This document shows, piece after piece, positions 52,834-63,501 of a DNA stretch of 64,000 nucleotides; the first letter of the stretch is position 1, and the number at the start of each line of letters is the position of its first letter. This DNA comes from Paralithodes platypus. Its lineage: Eukaryota > Arthropoda > Malacostraca > Decapoda > Lithodidae. The stretch covers positions 720,182 through 784,181 of the forward strand of contig CM064552.1 in the NCBI GenBank assembly GCA_032716605.1, in the 5' to 3' direction. The notes under the pieces were generated by a model, which ran no database searches, was not told where the DNA came from, and saw nothing but the letters and a program-made list of their open reading frames with translations. The position numbers were made by a program, and so were the translations under genes.

Positions 52834-53203
52834 ATTTCTAACAACACATCTCCACAGGTTCACTTCCTACTCTAACCCTCCACCCTTTTCAACTTCCAAA
52901 ATAATCTATCACGGTCTCCACCATTTCAACTATTATATCTCAAAACTGCCCCACAATTCCCCTCAATTCTTCGTCATTTTAACTCCACACTTTATCCTCC
53001 ACACTACCCCCTCCCACACTGTCCCACCACCACCCCCTGGACCATTACCGACCCCGAGGGAATCAAATAATGGCCCAACCGTTCCGTAATGGTCCATAAA
53101 ATGCTTGGGTATTATTGCCCTGCTGATGACGCACTAAACAGGGCCATAGAGAATGGCTCAGGGCCCCCTCCCCTCGCTTGGTATTTACCGTTTTCTAGTT
53201 GGC
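52441..53203. other. no gene; (GT)n at 52779-52834
   Basis: Mostly unassigned sequence, C-rich at 52870-53060. Nothing coding is recognised. Confidence 0.5.
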
Positions 53204-53540
53204 TTAAGGGGAGATATCGACTTGAGGGATTTTTTTTTCTGGACCCCTTTCTCCCTCATGTTTAGCCCCATTGCTTTTGAGATTTTAAGACAGTCGCCCC
53301 ATTAGTTGGCGATTTTAAGAACTTTCGCCCCATTTCCGTCAATTTTAAGACCTTTCGTGCAATTTAGGTGTCGATTTTATCCTGGCGAGCGATAGCGAGC
53401 CTGTAATTTAAGAGGAACCGGCTTTCAGCCGGGACATTTTTCTACCGAAAAATTTAAAAATTTATCTTGAAAGGGGCTCAAGGGGGTGTAATCTTAAGCT
53501 TGATGGATATCTAGAGACCAAACTAAAAACCTCCCCTTAA
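53204..53540 (-). mobile_element. TTAA-hairpin MITE, A-type
   Basis: TTAAGGGGAGATATCGACTT to AACCTCCCCTTAA. Right TTAA shared with the next element. GCTTTCAGC variant of the GC stem. Confidence 0.9.
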
Positions 53541-53903
53541 GGAGGTAGTGCTTGGTTTTTGGTCTATGAATGTATTTATTAATATATTCATGAGTTTCCT
53601 CGCTAGACCTCCATCAAGCTTAGAAAAGTACCCCCTAGACCCCCTTTGAAGATAAATGTGTACATTTTTCGGTAGAAAAATGTCCCGGCCGACGGCCGCT
53701 TCCTTCTAAAATTAGAGGCTCGCAATCGCTCGCCAGGAAAAAAATCGAAACCTAAAGGGCAGAAGAGGTCTTAATATTGATAACAAATAGGCGAAAGGTC
53801 TCAAAATCGCCAAACTAACGGAACGAACGACTTAAAACCTCAAAACTAATATGCTAAACATGAGGGAGAAAGGGGTCCAGAAAAGCGAGCATTACTCCCT
53901 TAA
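53537..53903 (+). mobile_element. TTAA-hairpin MITE, B-type
   Basis: TTAAGGAGGTAGTGCTTGG to GCGAGCATTACTCCCTTAA, with intact hairpin and a CCGGCCGACGGCCG stem. Its right end plus flank is duplicated at 56637-56750. Confidence 0.88.
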
Positions 53904-53940
53904 TCTCGGTCACTGGCCTTATTATGTTTGCTCGCTCTTC

Positions 53941-53985
<45 letters not shown>

Positions 53986-54005
53986 ACACACACATACACA
54001 CACAC
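53941..54005. repeat. (AC)n microsatellite
   Basis: AC dinucleotides with rare T interruptions. Confidence 0.95.
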
Positions 54006-54153
54006 GCACAAACACATACACACCATTCTCGCCTAAACTAATTTTCTTTCGTGCCAAATATCAAACACACACATACACACACCATTACCTTTACCAACCA
54101 CCACCATTGAAGTGAAAGGGGGGGGGGGGGGGGACTAACAGGACGCCTTCGTA

Positions 54154-54365
54154 CAGTCGCCTACATGAGTTCTGTTCCTCGTCGTGATCTTTGGTATGGA
54201 AGTCAAATAGTATGAATTAATTGCGAGTGTGTCTGCTATTAATCATCAGTTGACTATTCAGATGAATTAACCACAGCATAAGAAACTACCCTCGTAATTC
54301 AATCATGCCCATTATATGTCCATGTATAAGATCACGGAGAGGAACAGAACTTATGTGGCCGACTG
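54154..54365. mobile_element. Tc1-like MITE, uninterrupted copy
   Basis: 212 bp with inverted ends CAGTCGCCTACATGAGTTCT and AGAACTTATGTGGCCGACTG, flanked by TA. It is the reference for the nested copy at 28809-30104. Confidence 0.85.
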
Positions 54366-54524
54366 TACCTAATTACTGTTGTGAGGCAATATATAAATAC
54401 TTAAATTAATTATTTATATGGAATGTATAGAAAGCTGATATCTGAAATTATACGCATTTATTTTATACGCATTTATTGATATTCTCTGTCTCTCTCTCTC
54501 TCTCTCCCTTCCCCCTTTATTAAT

Positions 54525-54690
54525 TATTGGCTCAACAGTTTTATCTTTTACTCTCCCTATCTTTTACTCTCCCTATCTTTTACTCTCCCTATCTTTTACT
54601 CTCCTTATCTTTTACTCTCCTTATTTTTTACTCTCCCTATCTTTTACTCTCCTTATCTTTTACTCTCCTTATTTTTTACTCTCCCTATCT
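54525..54690. repeat. tandem repeat, 16 bp
   Basis: TATCTTTTACTCTCC(C/T) repeated about nine times. Confidence 0.92.
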
Positions 54691-54737
54691 CCTCATGTCC
54701 AATATTCTACCAGCTCTCAATACTTTACATGTCTATC

Positions 54738-55110
54738 TCTATCCATCTATCTATATATACATCTAACTAACTATATATCTATCTATCTATCTAACTAATA
54801 AACTAACTAACTAATTATCTATATATCTATCTATCTATCTATCTAACTAACTAAACTAACTAACTGTCTATCTAACTAACTAAATATCTATCTAACTAAC
54901 TAACTGTCTATATAACTAACTAATGAACTTACTAACTAACTAACTAACTATCTATCTATCTAACTATCTATCTATCTAACTATCTATCTATCTATATATC
55001 TAACTAACTAACTAACTGTCTATCTATCTATCTAACTATCTATCTATCTATCTATCTATATATCTATATATCTAACTAACTAACTATCAATCTATCTATC
55101 TATCCCTGTA
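54738..55110. repeat. (TATC)n/(TAAC)n compound microsatellite
   Basis: TATCTATC and TAACTAAC blocks alternate. Confidence 0.93.
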
Positions 55111-55664
55111 TCTACCCAAACATAACCTCACTGTACTGTATATATGCAGCAAAGAAAACAAGTCCTATCCATAGTAGCAACCCTATATATTTTGTTGTCC
55201 TCTTGTTCCTCAACATTTAAGATAGAAATAGAGTTTTCCACCCGAGGGAAATTGTGTTATTAGTAATGTAAGCCGGATGGAGGGGAACAATGCACCCGTA
55301 TTTTAATTGCAAATGTTGTTGTTGTTGTTGGAGAAATAAAAATGTTAAATAAACCATTTCCACAGTGACGTTGTTGTTGGCGATTCTGTTATGTGATAGG
55401 CTATGTTTAGAATGGATATAGTATTTCTAGATGTGTGTGAATTTGTATTTTGTTTGTGTGTGTTCATTGTTTTCTGTTGTCCCTATTCTGGCTCTGTCTT
55501 GAGTCGGCCACCCCCAGACAAAACAAATAGGAAAAGTGTGGATTGTGCCTGAGTATATGAATGGATAGAATATTGTTTGTCTAGTCTTACTGTTGATTTG
55601 CACTTTGTGGCTTGGTGACGGAGTGTCTTGTCTATGTGTCTGTAAACAAGGGTGACAGGTCAGG
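55111..55664. other. no gene seen
   Basis: Contains (GTT)n at about 55315-55330 and no recognised domain. GTAAACAAGGGTGACAGG leads into the inverted repeat. Confidence 0.5.
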
Positions 55665-55893
55665 TGAACCAGTGCCACTTTAACCAGTGCTAACTCAACC
55701 AGTGGCCACTTCAACCAGTGACCATTTCAACCAGTGACCATTTTAACCAGTAGGTTAGGTTAGGTTAGGTTAGGTTAGGTTAGGTTAGGTTAGGTTAGGT
55801 TAGGTTACTGGTTAAAATGGTCACTGGTTGAAGTGGCCACTGGTTGAGTTAGCACTGGTTAAAGTGGCACTGGTTGAAGTGGCACTGGTTCAA
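55665..55893. repeat. inverted repeat enclosing a TTAGG array
   Basis: Left arm 55665-55752 (AACCAGTG(C/A)CA(C/T)TT-type 16-bp units) and right arm 55806-55893 are near-exact reverse complements. Each arm has one extra unit relative to the other. The loop is the TTAGG array. The arm nearest the loop reads TTTTAACCAGTA / TACTGGTTAAAA. Confidence 0.93.
55751..55805. repeat. interstitial telomere-type array, (TTAGG)11
   Basis: Eleven uninterrupted TAGGT/TTAGG units, the arthropod telomere motif, at the centre of a palindrome. Confidence 0.95.
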
Positions 55894-56059
55894 CTGACAT
55901 GGAACCGTAAACAAGATATCACACAAAGTTACGAACCGATTGACCTAAAATACGGTGGGCAGATAGGATATGAACCAAAGAAGAAGTCATTCAATTTAGA
56001 AGGCGCCCCCCGATCATATCCTGGAACCGAAATCCAAAAGGTAATATAAGCCATTCATA

Positions 56060-56330
56060 TTAAAGGGAGATGGGTCGTTTTTCTGGTCCCCCTTTTTCCT
56101 CATGTTTAGCCCCATTAGTTTTCAGATGGGCGTATTTATCTCCACCTTTAGGAAATGTATTTTTTTTATTCTTTTCAGACATTTTTCTATCGAAAAATGT
56201 AAAATTGATCTTGAAGGGGGTTCTAGGGAGTGTTTTTTTTAAAGATAGCTTGATAAAGATCTAGCAAGGAAATTTACAAAAAAAAAAAAAAAATGAATAT
56301 ATTAATAAATAGACCCAAAATAATAACCAC
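56060..56330 (-). mobile_element. TTAA-hairpin MITE, B-type, degenerate
   Basis: TTAAAGGGAGATGGGTCG start, CTCATGTTTAGCCCCATTAG, hairpin ACATTTTTCTATCG then AAAAATGT, and GATCTAGCAAGGAAA. The middle is deleted and the right end is lost in ATAACCACTCTAATTG. Confidence 0.75.
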
Positions 56331-56636
56331 TCTAATTGTACTAATACTTAAACTTCTCTCTCTCAGGAATATATTTAAGTAGCAATTATTTATGTTTGTA
56401 TTTTGTGGCTAAAACCTGAATTACTATGAACTAAATATAACGCAAAATGTGTATACACTCTAGGTCAACCATTATATTTTATCGAGGATATTAAATATTA
56501 TGATGTGAATACGGCATAATTATGCATAAGACACAACCGAGTTTATTATAGTCTAACTATCTATTAATATAACTGTGTATTAATCCATTGATGCTATAAA
56601 TCAATTATAACACACGTCGCTGGTATTCAAAGGGTT
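56331..56636. other. no gene seen
   Basis: AT-rich sequence without recognised features. Confidence 0.5.
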
Positions 56637-56744
56637 AAATCCTCAAAAATAATATGCTGAACATGAGGGAGAAAGGGGTACAGAAAAAGCGAGCATTACT
56701 CCCTTAATCTCGGTCACTGGCCTTATTATGTTTGCTCGCTCTTC

Positions 56745-56750
<6 letters not shown>
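56637..56750 (+). repeat. duplicate of a B-type end plus its flank
   Basis: Matches 53831-53945 across the MITE end, its TTAA, and 35 bp of flanking sequence (TCTCGGTCACTGGCCTTATT) into the (AC)n run. Confidence 0.88.
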
Positions 56751-56819
<69 letters not shown>

Positions 56820-56825
56820 TCACTC
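56744..56825. repeat. (AC)n microsatellite
   Basis: AC dinucleotides, then CACT units. Confidence 0.95.
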
Positions 56826-56922
56826 ACTCATTCCCTCTCCATTCATAAATTCCCCTTAATAAATAGGTTTTCCTATCCTACATAGGCTTTCTATAGCCTG
56901 TATATTCAATCATTCAACACAA

Positions 56923-57133
56923 TCAACCCCTTCCGTTCCGAGGGTGTTTGTTGTGTTATTGCAGCTATATTTAGACGATTGTATGCAGCTTAGAAGGAAA
57001 CTGTGGAATTTAAAATGGATAATCGAGATAGTTCGAAGCCTTATAAAAGCTACACGTCCTCCCTAAGCTGGATAACATCGTTTAATAATACCCAGTTATA
57101 ATGAAAAGGGCAACTCGGTACTGAAGTGTTTAA
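56923..57133. mobile_element. P-type TTAA MITE, diverged
   Basis: TCAACCCCTTCCGTTCCG to CGGTACTGAAGTGTTTAA. The interior has GCTATATTTAGACGATTGTA. Confidence 0.75.
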
Positions 57134-57404
57134 ATCTGGTGATCTTATTCCAGGTGAAGAGTCCAGATAATGATCAAATGGGTGGTGCATAGACCCCACA
57201 TATATTTGGCTAACCCAGACCAACGGTGCCTGGTTGTCTCCTCTTGGCTCAGTGCGGCTTTGGCTTCCCGCATCTGCACCGCCATTGTCGTCTGGTCATT
57301 CCAACTAATACCCATGCGCTACTCTCTCACTACATGCGACCTTGCTTGGACACAAAGCCTCTCAAAACCGATGCTTGTAGCAGACTGATCTTAGTATGGG
57401 AGGA
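57134..57404. other. no gene seen
   Basis: Short overlapping open frames without a recognisable domain. Confidence 0.45.
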
Positions 57405-57612
57405 AAGCAAGGTTACCAAAGCAAGTCCGCTAGATAGTAAATAAATGCCGAACATCGCTAGAATATTGCCACACTCTCTACAATATCACTCTACAATGGC
57501 TCAAGTGTCCAGAATATCGCTAGAAATGATGCCGCTAGATGCAAAAATGTGCCTCTAGATCAAAATAACACTACTAGATTTAGCGTTAAAGTAGCTAAGT
57601 TGGCAACACTGG
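57405..57612. repeat. CGCTAGAATAATG family, copy 2
   Basis: GCTAGATAGTAAATAAATGC followed by CGCTAGAATATTGCCACACT and similar units, related to 51725-52075. It ends at AGTTGGCAACACTGG. Confidence 0.75.
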
Positions 57613-58223
57613 AGGAAAGGTTAGATTATTTATGGAAACGTCTGGCAACAAGCGTAGAGGCTAGGTGTTGCTACAGTAAGTCACCTGGCAAGACCCGTAC
57701 GTCAACGTCAACGCAGTGAAAGGTGAAATATCATACAGGCCTACTGTACATTTTCTTGTGGATCTGGTTTCCAGGATTTGATCTAGATCGCCTCATAAAT
57801 TGAATCTCTATTTCCTTGGCACATTATCTTATCTGCTCACCAAATTTCGTGAAAATAGGTTTATAGGGTATACCGGTATCTTATATGTAGACTCATTTTC
57901 GTGAAAGTTTCCGGATAGCCTATGAAATTGAATCGCTGCCTTGGCGCATATCCTGTTTGCAGAACACATTTTGTGAATACCTATTTATATATTTGTGAAT
58001 TATCTTGATTACAGACAATCGAACAGACAGACACACGGAGGCGACAACATAGCCTCCATGTACCTTAATGGCGGAGGTAACTAATGACTGATAATAGTTT
58101 TGAACTATACTCGGTCCTTTTCAATTGGCGGTAAATTGCAAAGTTCCCATCCCCAGATATTTTAGCTATTTTGAAGATGTTGTATAGTGAAATAGGGTGC
58201 TTGCTAATTATATAAACTTGGTC
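57613..58223. other. old dispersed repeat, unclassified
   Basis: At about 57725-58085, TTTCGTGAAAATAGGTTTAT, GAACAGACAGACACACGGAG and CTCCATGTACCTTAATGGCG give the look of a widespread invertebrate repeat containing CAGACAGACA. It shows no coding sequence. Confidence 0.4.
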
Positions 58224-58560
58224 TTAAGGGGAGATGTCCACTTGAGGGATTTTTTGTATTGACTCCTTTCGCTCTCATGTTTAGCACCATTGTTGTTCTA
58301 ATTTTAAGACGTTCGCCCCATTATGTTAACGATTTTAAGAACTTTCAACCCATTTCTGTCAATTTTAAGACCTTTCGTGTCATTTAGGTGTCGATTTTAC
58401 CCTGGCGAGCGATAACGAGTCTGTAATTTAAGAGGAACCGGCTTTCAGCCGGGACATTTTTCTACCGAAAAATGTAAATATTTATCTTGAAAGAGGCTCA
58501 AGGGTGTGTAATCTTAAGCTTGAAGGATATCTAGCGACCAAACTAAAAACCTCCCCTTAA
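58224..58560 (-). mobile_element. TTAA-hairpin MITE, A-type, with empty-site paralogue
   Basis: TTAAGGGGAGATGTCCACTT to AACCTCCCCTTAA. The left flank AATTATATAAACTTGGTC and the right flank TATGATGCAGAGA are found joined by a single TTAA at 58582-58618. Confidence 0.93.
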
Positions 58561-58581
58561 TATGATGCAGAGAAAAGGGTG

Positions 58582-58618
58582 ATAATTATATAAACTTGGT
58601 CTTAATATGATACAGAGA
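58582..58618. other. empty insertion site (paralogous)
   Basis: AATTATATAAACTTGGTC, TTAA (58602-58605), TATGATACAGAGA: the flanks of the adjacent MITE with only one TTAA and no element. Confidence 0.9.
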
Positions 58619-58656
58619 CCTAATAGTATCATATTTGCCCATTATGTATCAGGAAA

Positions 58657-59159
58657 TTAACTGCAAAGGGATTCAATGAACTGCAAAGGGATTCAATTAA
58701 CTGCAAAGGGATTCAATTAACTGCAAAGGGATTCAATTAACTGCAAAGGGATTCAATTAACTGCAAAGGGATTCAATTAACTGCAAAGGGATTCAATTAA
58801 CTGCAAAGGGATTCAACTAACTGCAAAGGGATTCAATTAACTGCAAAGGGATTTAATTAACTGCAAAGGGATTCAATTAACAGCAAAGGGATTCAATTAA
58901 CTACAAAGGGATTCAATTAACTGCAAAGGGATTCAATTAACTGCAAAGGGATTCAATTAACTGCAAAGGGATTCAATTAACAGCAAAGGGATTCAATTAA
59001 CTGCAAAGGGATTCAATTAACTGCAAAGGGATTCAATTAACAGCAAAGGGATTCAATTAACTGCAAAGGGATTCAATTAACTGCAAAGGGATTCAATTAA
59101 CTGCAAAGGGATTCAATTAACTGTAAAGGGATTCAATTAACTGCAAAGGGATTCAATTC
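58657..59159. repeat. minisatellite, 20 bp x about 25
   Basis: The unit AACTGCAAAGGGATTCAATT is highly homogeneous. Confidence 0.97.
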
Positions 59160-59246
59160 ACCATCAGATGAAATGAACGGGTGTATATAATTGACATAAT
59201 TCAATCAGTATATATTGGATTGACCTCCGTATATTCTATAAGCAGC

Positions 59247-59639
59247 TTAAGGGAGCCCACCTCGCTTTTCTTCTCTTTCTCTCCCTCTCTCTTTGGCTTG
59301 TATCCATTCGGTCCCATTCAGCCTACTGTTTTAAGACGTTTACCCCCATCCAGGTGTCAATATTTTCCTGGCGAGCGGTAGCGAGCCAGGATATATTTTT
59401 TTGTTTTGACAGCAAGCTAAATTTGTACATTTTTCGATAAAAAAATCTCCGGCGAAGCCGGATTTCTCCATACAATGTTGGCTCGCTATCGCTCGCCAGG
59501 AAGAAATCGACACCTGGATGGGGATAAACGTCTTAAAACAGTTGGCTGAATGGAGCCGAAAGGATACAAGCCAGGGAAAGAGAGAAAAGGAGAGAAAGAT
59601 AAAAAAAAAAAAAAAAAAAAAAACGGTGAACCCCCTTAA
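59247..59639 (+). mobile_element. TTAA-hairpin MITE, C-type (foldback)
   Basis: TTAAGGGAGCCCACC to GGTGAACCCCCTTAA. Long inverted halves, hairpin and CCGGCGAAGCCGG stem present. An A run interrupts the right end. Confidence 0.88.
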
Positions 59640-60930
59640 TTAATACAGGTAGCGATGTATATAGTAATGTTGTGCTACCGACCAATTAATACAGGTAGCG
59701 ATGTATATAGTAATGTTGTGCTACCGACCAATTAATACAGGTAGCGATGTATATAGTAATGTTGTGCTACCGACCAATTAATACAGGTAGCGATGTATGA
59801 TAGTAATGTTGTGCTACCGACCAATTAATACAGGTAGCGATGTATAGTAATGTTGTGCTACCGACCATTAATACAGGTAGCGATGTATATAGTAATGTTG
59901 TGCTACCGACCAATTAATACAGGTAGCGATGTATATAGTAATGTTGTGCTACCGACCAATTAATACAGGTAGCGATGTATATAGTAATGTTGTGCTACCG
60001 ACCAATTAATACAGGTAGCGATGTATATAGTAATGTTGTGCTACCGACCAATTAATACAGGTAGCGATGTATATAGTAATGTTGTGCTACCGACCAATTA
60101 ATACAGGTAGCGATGTATATAGTAATGTTGTGCTACCGACCAATTAATTACAGGTAGCGATGTATATAGTAATGTTGTGCTACCGACCAATTAATACAGG
60201 TAGCGATGTATATAGTAATGTTGTGCTACCGACCAATTAATACAGGTAGCGATGTATATAGTAATGTTGTGCTACCGACCAATTAATACAGGTAGCGATG
60301 TATATAGTAATGTTGTGCTACCGACCAATTAATACAGGTAGCGATGTATATAGTAATGTTGTGCTACCGACCAATTAATACAGGTAGCGATGTATATAGT
60401 AATGTTGTGCTACCGACCAATTAATACAGGTAGCGATATATAGTAATGTTGTGCTACCGACCAATTAATACAGGTAGCGATGTATATAGTAATGTTGTGC
60501 TACCGACCAATTAATACAGGTAGCGATGTATATAGTAATGTTGTGCTACCGACCAATTAATACAGGTAGCGATGTATATAGTAATGTTGTGCTACCGACC
60601 AATTAATACAGGTAGCGATGTATATAGTAATGTTGTGCTACCGACCAATTAATACAGGTAGCGATGTATATAGTAATGTTGTGCTACCGACCAATTAATA
60701 CAGGTAGCGATGTATATAGTAATGTTGTGCTACCGACCAATTAATACAGGTAGCGATGTATAGTAATGTTGTGCTACCGACCAATTAATACAGGTAGCGA
60801 TGTATATAGTAATGTTGTGCTACCGACCAATTAATACAGGTAGCGATGTATATAGTAATGTTGTGCTACCGACCAATTAATACAGGTAGCGATGTATATA
60901 GTAATGTTGTGCTACCGACCAATTAATTAA
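59640..60930. repeat. minisatellite, 46 bp x about 28
   Basis: The unit starts TAATACAGGTAGCGATGTAT and ends TGTGCTACCGACCAAT. GGTAGC and GCTACC inside each unit can pair. A few units lack 2-4 bases. Confidence 0.97.
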
Positions 60931-61069
60931 TTAGCGGGAAATGATGACCATCCATAAAATTATAACTGTGCGAGCGACAATCCTCTCAGGCAGCAGTGAC
61001 ACGTTCATTTACCATTATGTAATTATTGAACTCAAATGTTGTAGTGTGTGTCTGAGCGTCTATGGAGGA

Positions 61070-61071
<2 letters not shown>

Positions 61072-61111
<40 letters not shown>
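61072..61111. repeat. (G)40 homopolymer
   Basis: Forty consecutive G residues. The length is unreliable in any sequencing technology. Confidence 0.9.
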
Positions 61112-61112
<1 letters not shown>

Positions 61113-61140
61113 AGGACGTTCTGGGTGCTAGGGGGTTCAT

Positions 61141-61460
61141 TTAATAGGAGGGTGACCTGCTTTTTGTTATTTCTGTCCTTGTCTCTCTTTCTCTGGCTTG
61201 CATCCATTCGGCCCCATTCAGCCAACTATTTTAAGACGTTTATCCCCATCTAGGTGTCGATTTCTTCCTGGCGAGCGATAGCGAGCCAGCATTATATAAA
61301 GAAATCCGGCTTCGCCGGAGACATTTTTCTATCGAAAAATGTAAAAAAAAAAACCTGGATGGGGATAAACGTCTTAAAACAGTAGGCTGAATGGGGCCAA
61401 ATGGATACAAGCCAGAGAAAGATAGAAAAGGACAGAACAAAAACAGGTCACCCCCCTTAA
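61141..61460 (-). mobile_element. C-type MITE with central deletion
   Basis: TTAATAGGAGGGTGACCTG to CAGGTCACCCCCCTTAA. The second copy of the core arm (GGCTCGCTACCGCTCACC) is missing and replaced by an A run. Confidence 0.87.
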
Positions 61461-61468
61461 TTCACATA

Positions 61469-62328
61469 TTAAGGGGCTAGTGCATGCTTTTGGAGGGGCT
61501 ACTTATTCATTTATTAAGGGGCTAGTGCATGCTTTGGGGGGGCTACTTATTCATTTATTAAGGGGCTAGTGCATGCTTTGGGGGGGCTACTTATTCATTT
61601 ATTAAGGGGCTAGTGCATGCTTTGGGGGGGCTACTTATTCATTTATTAAGGGGCTAGTGCATGCTTTGGAGGGGCTACTTATTCATTTATTAAGGGGCTA
61701 GTGCATGCTTTTGGAGGGGCTACTTATTCATTTATTAGGGGGCTAGTGTTTGTGTTTTGGGGCTACTTATTCATTTATTAGGGGGCTAGTGCATGCTTTG
61801 GGGGGCTACTTATTCACATATTAAGGGGCTAGTGCATGCTTTTGGGGGGGGGCTACTTATTCATTTATTAAGGGGCTAGTGCATGCTTTGGGGGGCTACT
61901 TATTCACATATTAAGGGGCTAGTGCATGCTTTTGGGGGGGGCTACTTATTCATTTATTAAGGGGCTAGTGCATGCTTTGGGGGGCTACTTATTCATTTAT
62001 TAAGGGGCTAGTGCATGCTTTGGGGGGGCTACTTATTCATTTATTTATTTAATTTTGAGTTTCCTCGCTAGACCTCCATCAAGCTAAAAAAAAACACCCC
62101 CTAGACCCCCTTTCAAGATATATTTGTACATTTTTCGCCGCTTCCTTAACAAATTACAGGCTCGCTATCGACACCTAAACGGCACGAAAGCTCTTAATAT
62201 TGACAAAGTAATGGGGCGTAAGATCTCAAAATCGCCAAACTAGTGAACGAACGTCTTAAAATCGTTAAACTAATGGGTCTAAACATGAGGGAGAAGGGGT
62301 TCCGGAAAAAGCGAGTACCTCCCCTTAA
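61469..62328 (+). mobile_element. B-type MITE with large terminal minisatellite
   Basis: The left end is expanded into about 13 units of roughly 43 bp (TTAAGGGGCTAGTGCATGCT followed by a G run and GCTACTTATTCATT) to about 62040. The B-type body follows (GAGTTTCCTCGCTAGACC, shortened core) and the end GAGTACCTCCCCTTAA. Confidence 0.88.
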
Positions 62329-62502
62329 AAATCTACAAATGATCTTAACAATAGTATTTCATCACAACACTTACCAACATTTCTGTACAGTATTTAATGG
62401 GATTTTGTGTATTTTCCTACACTGTGTATTGCGGTGACATTGTCTATACATAATGCATGATCACCAACCCACAAATATACCTATGTTATGAAATCAATCA
62501 AA

Positions 62503-62837
62503 TTAAGGGGAGGTTTTTAGTTTGTTTCCTACTCCTCCAGCAATCTAAAAAATTCACCACCGTGACCCCCTTTCAAGATAAATTTGTACATTTTTCGGTA
62601 GAAAAATGTCCCGGCCGAAGGCCGGTTACTCTTATATTACAGGCTCGCTATCGCTCGCCAGGATAAAATCGACACCTAAATGGCACGAAAGGTCTTAAAA
62701 TTGAAAGAATGGGGTGTAAATTCTTAAAATCGTCAAACTAATGGGGCGAACGTCTTAAAATCTCAAAAGCAATGGGGCTAGACATGAGGGAGAGAGGGGT
62801 CAAGAAAAAAGTCCCTCAAGTGGCAATCTCCCCTTAA
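62503..62837 (+). mobile_element. TTAA-hairpin MITE, A-type
   Basis: TTAAGGGGAGGTTTTTAG to GGCAATCTCCCCTTAA, complete core. Confidence 0.92.
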
Positions 62838-62944
62838 TGAATACATGTGGTAATTCATATTGGTTTTCGCCGACCCCACCAATAAATGTACAAATAAACC
62901 TAACTAATAAAATCAATGACAGTTATATGAATACATGTGGTACT

Positions 62945-63014
62945 CCCAAGGACTCGAACCTAGGACACTCACACCGCAATCCAGCGCACTAACCATTATG
63001 CGCTATCAGGCAAA
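62945..63014 (-). other. tRNA-like sequence
   Basis: On the minus strand GATAGCGCATAATGGTTAGT gives a paired D-arm-like GCGC...GCGC, and CCTAGGTTCGAGTCCTTGG gives a B box. The acceptor stem is not closed, so it is probably a pseudogene or SINE head. Confidence 0.55.
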
Positions 63015-63113
63015 TTGACCCCTTAAGGATCCAAGACGCAATTGGTGTCTATATTTCTGGCTAGTATTAGACAAATATATTCAGATTAGGAACGGTATGT
63101 GGAAGTCAGAGGT

Positions 63114-63453
63114 TTAAGGGGCGGTTTTTAGTTAGTTCGCTAGACCTCCATCAAGCTTAACATTACAGCCCCTAGACCCCCTTTCAAGATAAATTTGTAA
63201 ATTTTTCGGTAGAAAAATGTCCCGGCCGAAGGCCGGTTCCTCTTAAATTACAGGCTCGCTATCGCTCGCCAGGAAAAAAATCGACACCTAAGTGACACGA
63301 ATGGTCTTAAAATTAACAGAAATGGGGCGAGGGTTCTTAAAATCGCCAAACTAATGGGGCGAACGTCTTAACATCTCAAAAGCAATGGGGCTAGACATGA
63401 GGGAGAAAGGGGTCAAGAAAAAAGTCCCTCAAGTGGCAATCTGCCCTTATTAA
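63114..63453 (+). mobile_element. TTAA-hairpin MITE, A-type (nested)
   Basis: TTAAGGGGCGGTTTTTAG to GGCAATCTGCCCTTATTAA, right end slightly mutated. Complete core. Confidence 0.9.
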
Positions 63454-63501
63454 CTGAGATAGCCTCTACCCTTTCATATCCCACAGATCCTTCGTAACCT
63501 G

